Below are positions 56,888-64,000 of a stretch of DNA of 64,000 nt, piece after piece. The DNA comes from Sclerotiophoma versabilis (lineage: Eukaryota; Ascomycota; Dothideomycetes; Pleosporales; Didymellaceae). The stretch covers positions 434,001 to 498,000 of the forward strand of contig JAAROD010000007.1 in NCBI GenBank assembly GCA_012274445.1, in the 5' to 3' direction. The notes under the pieces are model-generated. The model ran no database searches. It was not told the origin of the DNA and was given only the letters and a program-made list of their open reading frames with translations. Positions within the stretch are counted from its first letter, which is position 1; each line of letters opens with the position of its first letter. The translations under genes were made by a program, and so were the position numbers.

Positions 56888-58340
56888 CAGGTGTGAAGCG
56901 GCTCGCGCTGTGTGTATCCCTTTCCCGTGTTCCCGTGGGCCCTATGGGGCGTACGCAGGTCCGACTGTCAGCGCGGCGGGATTTGCGGATACTTGTGCGA
57001 GGCGGAATCGACGGAAAACGAGCGTATCACCGGATCGACCAGATGGGCTGCAACATACGAAAGGGAGGAGAACCCTGGGGATAGGCGGAGAAGGAAAGCA
57101 GAGCGTCAGGATCAACGGTAGAAGGCCAGCTTCAGTGGTGCCAGATAGCGAAATAGATTAACGTGTCGTAAGGTAGGTACTCCGTAGAGAGCGCAGTTCC
57201 GGGCGCTCGCGGGCCGACAGGGTGGGGACACGACAGGACCCCGTAACCGTTTGATTGGGCTACTATGAATGGAACACGGCGCGCTGCTGCGGTGTCACGC
57301 CGTCAACCAGAGTCAGACAGGCCGCAAGTAATACTGAGGCAGTTGGGATGAGGAGAGGCGGAACCAGTGCTCGGGTGGAGGCTTGCTGTGCTGCTTATAC
57401 CGCCGCCGCCGCCGTGCTGCAGTGTGGCCAGGATGGCGTTTGTGCTCTGTGCGCGCTGAAACGGGAAGGTCCTCGGACTGTTCAGACGACGCCGAGCTGA
57501 GACGAGCGCAGCCTCAGGTGTTCTTCGACCGTGGCACTACCACCACAGGCGAGAGTCCCTGCATGCCAGCCGAGTCGAGCCAGTGTTTGTACGGTACTGC
57601 TCGCTTGTCCTGTTCGCGAGAGCAGTCTGGAGCCATGACTGGGTCTCTGCCACGCCTGCACCACGAACACGCAGACCATTGAGCATGGCCTCTCGCCAAA
57701 GTGCCAGCTTCAGAGACGCGCATTGTGGACCCAGGACCCGTCGTTCGTCCATGTCTCGCAAAACATCATTGAGCACGTTTCATGTTCCGGATAGCCTCAG
57801 GCACAGGCACAGGCGCACGGCTCGAGTGAAACATGATCCTCGCCTGCACCCGCCACAGCCTTTGATGTTCAGGCACGGAGGACAAACACATGGCCGTTCA
57901 CAGTCCACAGCGAATGGCCTCCTAAGCCTCCAGTTCTCACCAACACAAGCGGACTTGGACACGCTGGCTGTCGGCACAACAGCAAAAGTGCTAGTTTCAT
58001 GTAGTCCAGCAATAGACAGAGGATGGCATGCGCTGTCGTTCTGACTACTTCGATCTCCTTACTAAGCTCTCTAGCTGAAAGGAACAGTTTCTAAAGCTAG
58101 CTGTGTTGTTGATGTTCTTGCTGCAAGGCGTCTTTGTGTCCATTCTTCTTCGTCAACTGCGTGGCGGGCTAGCAGGCCAGGATCGTGGGGCAGCTCCGAG
58201 TGGGGCATCCGCCTTCTACCGCCGCTTCGTGCCAAGACCCATAGCTGCCTACGACACCAGCACCGCAAGCACAGGCTCACCATCTCGACAATTCAAGGCC
58301 CACCAGTGCCTTGACCACCCCTGAGCTGCTACACGCCAAG
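56888..58340. promoter_or_regulatory. divergent promoter region between copper ATPase and CSN7-like genes
   Basis: Outward-facing genes share this 1.45-kb region. The open frames inside it have no recognisable domain. I see no further gene. Confidence 0.4.
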
Positions 58341-59212
58341 ATGGAGCAGACAAGAGCGCTCAACGCGCTCGAGCCCTTCCTCGCCCTCAGCAAATCCGCG
58401 ACGTCACCGCGCGCCGCCTCGGACCTGGTGGTGCAGGCAACGAGCGCACCAAACACATATGTCTTCGCCGAGCTGCTGCAGACGCCCAACATCCAGAACC
58501 TGCGAAGCTCACAGGAGCACGCACCGTATCTGACGCTCCTCGAGATCTTCGCCTGGGGAACATGGCAAGACTACAAATGTGCGTCGAGCTCCCCACCACC
58601 CAAAGCCATGCACAGTACTGACGGGTCCAAGCACGCCCCGAGCTCCCCAAGCTCTCCGCCCAACAGCACCAGAAGCTGCTCCTCCTCTCTCTCCTCCCTC
58701 TCTCCCACTCCCACGCCTCCCTCACCTACAAGCACCTCCTTGCCGCCCTCGACCTGCCCACGCCCCGCGCCCTCGAAGAGCTCATCACAACCGCCATCTA
58801 CGCCGGCCTGCTGACCGCCACTCTCGACCCCGCACACTCGCTTGTCTCGGTGACGTCGATTGCACCGCTGCGCGACCTGGCCCCCGGCTCGCTCCCCACG
58901 CTGCAATCAACGCTGCAGACGTGGAGCCAGCGCTGCGACGCGGCACTGTTGGATCTGGAAGCGCAGGTCGAGAAGGTGAAGCGGGATGCGGTCGAGCGGG
59001 AGAAGCTCCGGCGGAAGAAGGAGAGGGCGGTTGAGGTGCAGACGAGCGACGAGAAGAGCACGGGGAAGAGGGGTCCGGAGATGCGCGGGGGGTACGGCGA
59101 AGAGGATGCCATGGATATTGATCAGGAGGGTGGGAGTGGTAGGGTGACGAGAGGCGCAAAGAGGGGTGCTGGGGCACTTGGGTTCGGGGGTGCGGGGAGG
59201 CGGTTGGGATGA
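58341..59212 (+). CDS. COP9 signalosome subunit 7 (PCI domain)
   Basis: Two exons: 58341-58578 and 58632-59212, with a 53-bp intron (GTGCGT donor, GTACTGAC branch site, AAG acceptor), giving about 272 residues. The N-terminal helical repeats include AELLQTPNIQNLRSSQEHAPYLTLLEIFAWGTWQDYK, typical of subunit 7. Splicing gives RPELPKLSAQQHQKLLLLSLL, then the winged-helix part of the PCI domain (YKHLLAALDLPTPRALEELITTAIYAGLL). A coiled coil rich in Glu/Arg/Lys and a Gly/Arg-rich tail close the protein. The COP9 signalosome removes Nedd8 from cullins and controls development and secondary metabolism in filamentous fungi. The ATG at 58341 is the first one in this frame. Confidence 0.88.
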
Positions 59213-59913
59213 CCGTATAGGCAAACCGCAGAGACGAAAACTCCCAGGAAAGCAGCCTGATACAGCTCTGGTAGGTGGCCAGGCCAGTCCACAGTCCTGC
59301 TGCTCAACACTTACATGAGCCGGCATACAGCCCCAGAAGGACCAGAGGGGCAAGTAGAACGCTAGCCCACAGCAATCCCCCAGGGCACGACTAGACACGA
59401 CAACGAAATTAATGCAGAAACGACAAACCCGCACGCAGTGTATGCTTGATTATGACTACATGCCAACCATGCCATCGTGACTCTCCAGCCTTGCCATTCC
59501 ATCCCATCCCATCCCATTCCAGCCAACCCAGCTAGAAGCCACCTGAATAGTCTATATACATGCAATGCCATGCCGTGCATTACCCAGCCCAAGACAAAAC
59601 CTGGGGGTATTCCAAATCCCGCTCTTTCGCATCAACCATCCCAAACGCCTCTATGTGCAGAAGACCAAACAAAAGAGATTAAAAAAAAAAAAAAAAACGC
59701 CATGCAGTGCATCTTGAAATTCCCGAGCTAAGAATGAGAAGCAAACAACGACAATGAGGACGAGATCGAGGTCGAGGTCGAGGACAAAGGCCGTTCCACC
59801 TCTCCCCACGTCGGCGAGATGGAGATTAGATCTGGGAGGAGGTTGAATTCGGAATCCGCGTCCTCTCCAGACCAGGAAACGTGCAACTCGTCCGTAGTCG
59901 ATGTAAAGGCCGC
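59213..59913. other. gap between convergent genes
   Basis: No supported gene. It includes short CCCAT repeats near 59498-59520 and an A17 run at 59681-59697. Confidence 0.45.
59681..59697 (+). repeat. poly-A run of 17
   Basis: Seventeen A residues lie in intergenic DNA. Confidence 0.95.
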
Positions 59914-60765
59914 CTAAGCCGGCGCAGCAGGGTGCTGAAACGCCTGTTCTTGTTGTGCCGCCGCGTCCCCCTGTGTTGCTGAAGCTGCTGCTGCTGCCTG
60001 GTGTCCCATCTGCACAAGTTGGCCCGCCATTGTGCGGAGGGCTTCGCGCGTGGCGTCAATGTTCAGCTCGCCGCGCTCCTGTGCTTCTTTCAAGTAGGCT
60101 TCCCACTCTGGGTCCATGGGCACGTTCGCGCCCTGGTCGCGCAGCGCAGCGGCATGCAGCAGTCGCGCATTCAGTTCGAACCCTACACTTGCGTCCAGCT
60201 CGTCTTGTGCCTCGTCTTCGCTCTCGCTCTCCGTGTCTGCCATTTCGGTATCCCTCGTGGCGTGCGACGGCTCGCCGGCGCCTTCAGTGGTGGTCGGCAT
60301 GCGCTCAATCTCGACCGCGATGTCGGTCTTGACGTTGATGCCTTTCCTGTTGGCCAGCCGGCTGTGTCGGTTGTCGACCCACTCGCCAATCTCCATGCCC
60401 GTTGTGTCGACGACTTTGACGCCCTCGTCGCGCTCGTACCGCTCGCGCGCCCAGAGCGTGCCTTCCCACCTGCAGAACCCCTGGATTTCGCTCTCTGTCA
60501 GGCCGAGCCGGTCAAAGGCTTCGAAGAGGCGTCTGTGGTGTGGGAAGCGGCCCAGGCGCTTGCGGTGTGGCGCGTGGGCGTAGTTGAGGCCTGGGTATCG
60601 CGCTTCGATGGTGTCGAGGGAGCCGTAGAAGTTGGCCGTTTCGATGCGCACTTCGCCGACCAGGTTCTTGGAGAGGTGGGCGGAGAAGGAGGGCGGGTCT
60701 GTGGGCGCAGGCGCGGGGAAGAGCTGGTTGTAGACCAGCACGGAGATGGGATTTTTGCGGTGCAT
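59914..60765 (-). CDS. conserved-looking protein of unknown function
   Basis: A single-exon gene of 283 residues. The N-terminus is basic (MHRKNPISVLVYNQLF). The middle has a compact, probably helical segment, RFPHHRRLFEAFDRLGLTESEIQGFCRWEGT followed by RERYERDEG, which looks like the conserved core. An acidic linker (MADTESESEDEAQDELD) and an Ala/Gln-rich tail follow. There is no signal peptide and no membrane segment. I do not recognise the family. The frame is long, the codon pattern is consistent, and the core looks constrained, so the gene is likely real. Confidence 0.65.
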   Translation of the reverse strand: MHRKNPISVLVYNQLFPAPAPTDPPSFSAHLSKNLVGEVRIETANFYGSLDTIEARYPGLNYAHAPHRKRLGRFPHHRRLFEAFDRLGLTESEIQGFCRWEGTLWARERYERDEGVKVVDTTGMEIGEWVDNRHSRLANRKGINVKTDIAVEIERMPTTTEGAGEPSHATRDTEMADTESESEDEAQDELDASVGFELNARLLHAAALRDQGANVPMDPEWEAYLKEAQERGELNIDATREALRTMAGQLVQMGHQAAAAASATQGDAAAQQEQAFQHPAAPA

Positions 60766-62481
60766 GGTCGCGGCTGTCGTGCTTGTTCTGCAGAAAGCAA
60801 AGCAGCGAACGTGGTGGTAGCAAGTGTGCGCAGGCGCTGTGCGAGGGGCTTTCGTTGCTGCGGGTGCTCGCAGACGTGAGGTTGTCTGGTGTATGTGTGG
60901 GGAGGCAAGCAGGCGCTGCGGTGAAGCGTGCTGTGTGGCTCCTTCTGTGCAGGGAGTGGCTGACTAGAGAGGCGTGACGGTCAAACTGCGCCGCTGCTCG
61001 GCTGTCACTAGTCAGACGCTCTTGAAGGGACCCAGCTGACCGTGCTGGCCGGGCGAGTCACAGATCTGAGTTTCGCTCGAGTAGCGCCGCCGGCCGAGTC
61101 GTGGCAGATGCGCTTTTTGCAGACCGGGTATGCAGAGGGTATGCGAATTTGGCGAGGCTGCAGCAAAGCCCCAGTTTTGGTGGGAGATGAGCGTCGGGAG
61201 AGCCAAACGTTGTGACAAGGAGGCGGCGGCTCGGGGTCTGGTCTGCACACAGCCGCAGCGCAGATGCACGGTAGCAAGAACAGCACCGTCGTCGGACAAA
61301 GAACAGGTCAGCAGCAGGACAAGGCCGATCGAGAAGAGCCCAACAGCAAAGGGGCAGCACCACCGCGGGATATAGCTGCCCGCAGCTCACCGCCAACTCG
61401 TCCCCTCTAGTCCAGAGGGACAACCCACACGCTGCCAAAGAAGATCCTCACGAATCCTACTTCTAGACCCAGGGTCGACCATGCGCCGCCAATCCCGGCC
61501 GCCCCAAACCGGCGACCACTCAGCGCCGCGCAACCCTCGCCTGAACCGGCGACGTGACTCGAGGCCAAAGGACGCCTGTCGCACTGCTGCACCACCATGG
61601 GTCGTCTTCTTCGCTGTCAGAACCTGTGCGAGTGCGTTGTAATGCATGAGACCAATCGTCGCCGACAAAGTCGCTGCCTGCTGGAGGCCCTCCGACGTGC
61701 ATGGGAATCCTGGTGAACCACTGGCCGCCTCTGCTCCACCACGTCGAATCCTCGTCCCGCCGGCAAGGGCGCAAGCGGGAACAATGCCACTGCGCGTCCT
61801 TGGTAGGTCAGGCGTTGAGGAGAACGTTATGCAGTCCCTATCGACGCTTTGTTTTCCTATGCCATTTCCATCTTTGGCCTTGGCTGCCCCAGGCACAACT
61901 GCACATGTCTGGGATCGCCGTGGCGCCATCCAATCACTCGCATCCCGCCCGTATGACCCCACACATCATGCACTCCCTGATTTGCCAGCTGTGGCCGGCT
62001 ACTGCTACACGACATCTGTTTGTAGACAAATCGTAATACCTCCAACTCATCTAAGCTCGCCCCACATTTCAACATAGTAAATTTTCTGATACTCAAAATG
62101 ACCAGATACATCATCATCGTTCTTCAGGACGCTTCGTAGAACCATTGCCATGAAACACAAGTACACTTAGCAGACAGGTGAGTGGAAGACTGCAAAAGTC
62201 ACATGGAGAGAGAGGGGGTACTTGAGATCCAACCCGTTGCTATCTCGACTTTACCCAGTGTACATAATCGTAACGTTACCAAGGTGTCGTCTCGAACTCA
62301 ACAGCATTGCATCGCTTTGAGCGCCATCCAGGTATGAGGTACCGGTTCCTCATCCTTTTTCCCATAGTCATTTCACACCATATGTCGAAGTCCTCCATAT
62401 GGTCCAGCTTGTAGTCTTGGCGAGCGAGGCTCAGACGAACCCAGGAGTTTGTCAGCCGATATGGTGGAGGATTGTAGTCAT
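60766..62481. other. gap without a recognised gene
   Basis: G/C-rich DNA with open frames on both strands but no domains. The left end is the promoter of the unknown gene and the right end the 3' flank of the zinc-knuckle gene. Confidence 0.4.
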
Positions 62482-63538
62482 CTACCACTGGGCCTCAGCG
62501 TTGGCTTGGTCAGCCCAGTCGCCAGACAGCTCTTCAGCACCTGCGACAATATCGTCGCCGGCCCAGCCTCCAATAGTAGCAGAAGAGTCACCACCAGCAT
62601 TAGCCCAGCCGCCAGCAGCAGCGCCCGAGTCGGCACCAATGTCCCAACCACCTCCGGAACCACCACCGTAAGTATCGGTGCCACCAGCAGGCTCAGTGCA
62701 TCGCTTCTCGCCGTGGCCATACTTGGAGCAATTCTTACACTTGACACGGCTCCAGTCCTTGGGCTGAGGGCACTCCCTGCTATGATGGCCTTCAGCATCG
62801 CAGTTGCGGCAGCGCTCAATGCGCGGTTCGGTGCAGTCCGAGGCGTTGTGACCTGGCAGAAGACAGTTGAAGCAAGTACGACCTCCACCACCACCGCCAG
62901 CACGAGGCTTGAGAGGTTCGGTGCAGTCCACCTTACGGTGACTGGAGATAATCAGTGATGCCCAGCAGTGTACGCTAAAGAACATACCCCTCGTTGCCAC
63001 AATTGAAGCAGGCCTGACCGCCACCAGAGCCACCTTTAGGGCAGTCACGCTTGTTGTGCCCGACTTCACCACAGCCGAAGCATGCACGGTCTCCAGAAGC
63101 ACCACCCTTGGAACAGTCGCGCTTGGTATGACCTACCTCGCCGCAGCCAAAGCAAGCACGATCACCTCCGCCGCTGCTAGTTTTGTTACTGTAGCTAGAG
63201 GAACCAAAGTCGTTGTTGGATTTGCCAGAAGTGCCCCAGCCGTCGTTACCAGAGTCGGTGGAGGCAACGTTGAAGCCAGCGTCCGGGGTGAAGCCAGAAG
63301 CCTCAGCACCCCAGTTATCGGTGTTCATGTCGTTACTGGTCTTTGTGTTCTCCTTGTCCTTCTCGGTTTTCTCGAGCGCGCGGTGAGCCTTCGAGTTCTT
63401 ATGCATCGGCCAGTCACGTGTGTTGATCGTGCGGTTGCAGAGCTCACAAAGAGTCCTCAGCGGCACTTGCTCCTTCATGCCCTTGTATGGGTTGGACGCC
63501 ATACCCGGGTGCAGGTTGAGCACTTGGTAGCGGCCCAT
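62482..63538 (-). CDS. zinc-knuckle (CCHC) protein with N-terminal C2H2 finger and WG motifs
   Basis: Two exons: 63538-62988 and 62941-62482, with a 46-bp intron that falls inside the third knuckle; splicing restores CFNCGNEGHRKVDC. About 336 residues. A C2H2-type finger (CELCNRTINTRDWPMHKNSKAH) is near residue 32. Six CCHC knuckles of the form C-x2-C-x4-H-x4-C follow (CFGCGEVGHTKRDC is the first). CCHC knuckles of this sort bind single-stranded RNA or DNA, as in Gis2/CNBP. The linker and the C-terminal 60 residues contain several Trp next to Gly (DNWG, DGWG, GGGWDIG, GGWAN, GGWAG). The ATG at 63646 upstream in frame would add an unlikely leader. The role is probably RNA binding in cytoplasm or nucleus. 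Confidence 0.88.
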
Positions 63539-64000
63539 GGCTGCTGATAGTGGTGTTACTGAAAAGAGCTGTTGAGCTGGGAGGTAGTCAGCAAAGCTCT
63601 GGATTGAAAGGTTTTTGTTGGCAGTGAGATGAGTGAAGTACGACACATCTTGCTATCAGACATGTTGGTTACCTCAGGATGGCCTGTAACTGAGCTCCAG
63701 CTGAGAAAGACCAATGACAAGACTGATTGTGGGCTGAAACTTGTCATGAAGCAACAAATCGACACGAAAGGCGTGAGGAACAGTGAAGCTCGAGAAGCAC
63801 TTACAAGTTGGAGAGAAAGAATAATGCTGCGTAACAACAACAGCACAACCGCTACCCACTCTGCGACGTGGGCGGCCTCAATTGGTGTTATAAGTCGGAG
63901 TGGGAGAAGGGAAAGGCAGAGGTTAATGTGGGAGCTCGATGGGAGAGAGAAATGGAAGGCAGCAGCAACAAAACAAGCTCCGTGCGCAGCTCCAACGTTT
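63539..64000. other. promoter and 5' leader of the zinc-knuckle gene; window edge
   Basis: No further gene is supported before the window ends. Confidence 0.4.

Noticed and set aside
61387..61962. 191-codon open frame on the minus strand
   Set aside because: Arg/Gly/Ser-rich composition without domain, in G/C-rich DNA with frames open on both strands.
1..64000. CRISPR arrays, insertion sequences, bacterial-type operons and Shine-Dalgarno sites
   Set aside because: None seen; the DNA is eukaryotic with spliced genes.

Overview
The window is nuclear DNA of a filamentous ascomycete (Pezizomycotina). The signs are genes on both strands with short introns (about 50-70 bp, GTRNGT donors, CTRAC-like branch sites, YAG acceptors), fungal-only families (Zn2Cys6 factor, LaeA-like methyltransferase, DUF3292, Dal5-type transporter), and intergenic gaps rich in homopolymer and microsatellite tracts. 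A Dothideomycete is my guess from the look of the proteins; the sequence does not prove it. Several genes become visible only after splicing by eye, and exon coordinates are given in each entry.

Layout. 1-9 kb: a small membrane RING-H2 gene, a Tyr-type bHLH regulator, a 74-residue orphan gene, a doubtful ORF, and long gaps. 9-11 kb: an ACR3 arsenite efflux gene and a broken phosphotransferase-like fragment. 11-30 kb: a compact block of sugar genes: an IlvD/Edd dehydratase, a GH78 alpha-L-rhamnosidase, a GH5 glycosidase, an MFS sugar porter, a GH3 beta-glucosidase with PA14 insert, a Zn2Cys6 regulator and an extended SDR. 30-36 kb: almost gene-free, with a decayed gene, poly-G runs and repeats. 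36-38 kb: a LaeA-like methyltransferase with eight exons. 38-42 kb: no recognisable gene. 42-51 kb: a four-span membrane protein, a Dal5-type MFS transporter, a DUF3292 protein and an amino-acid permease. 51-53 kb: a frameshifted orphan-family gene. 53-57 kb: a Cu(+)-ATPase. 58-64 kb: COP9 signalosome subunit 7, an unrecognised conserved-looking protein, and a zinc-knuckle protein with WG motifs.

How the genes may work together. The best candidate for an undescribed system is the 11-30 kb block. All three glycosidases lack a signal peptide, so they should be cytosolic. They sit beside a sugar porter, a pathway-type regulator, a dehydratase of a superfamily that includes sugar-acid dehydratases, and an SDR. 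The simplest reading is import of an intact rhamnose- and glucose-bearing compound, trimming inside the cell, then oxidation and dehydration of the freed sugar. Two divergent promoters (dehydratase/GH78 and GH5/MFS) and a motif repeated three times in the second promoter fit co-regulation. This is inference from gene content and order; no expression or substrate data are visible here.
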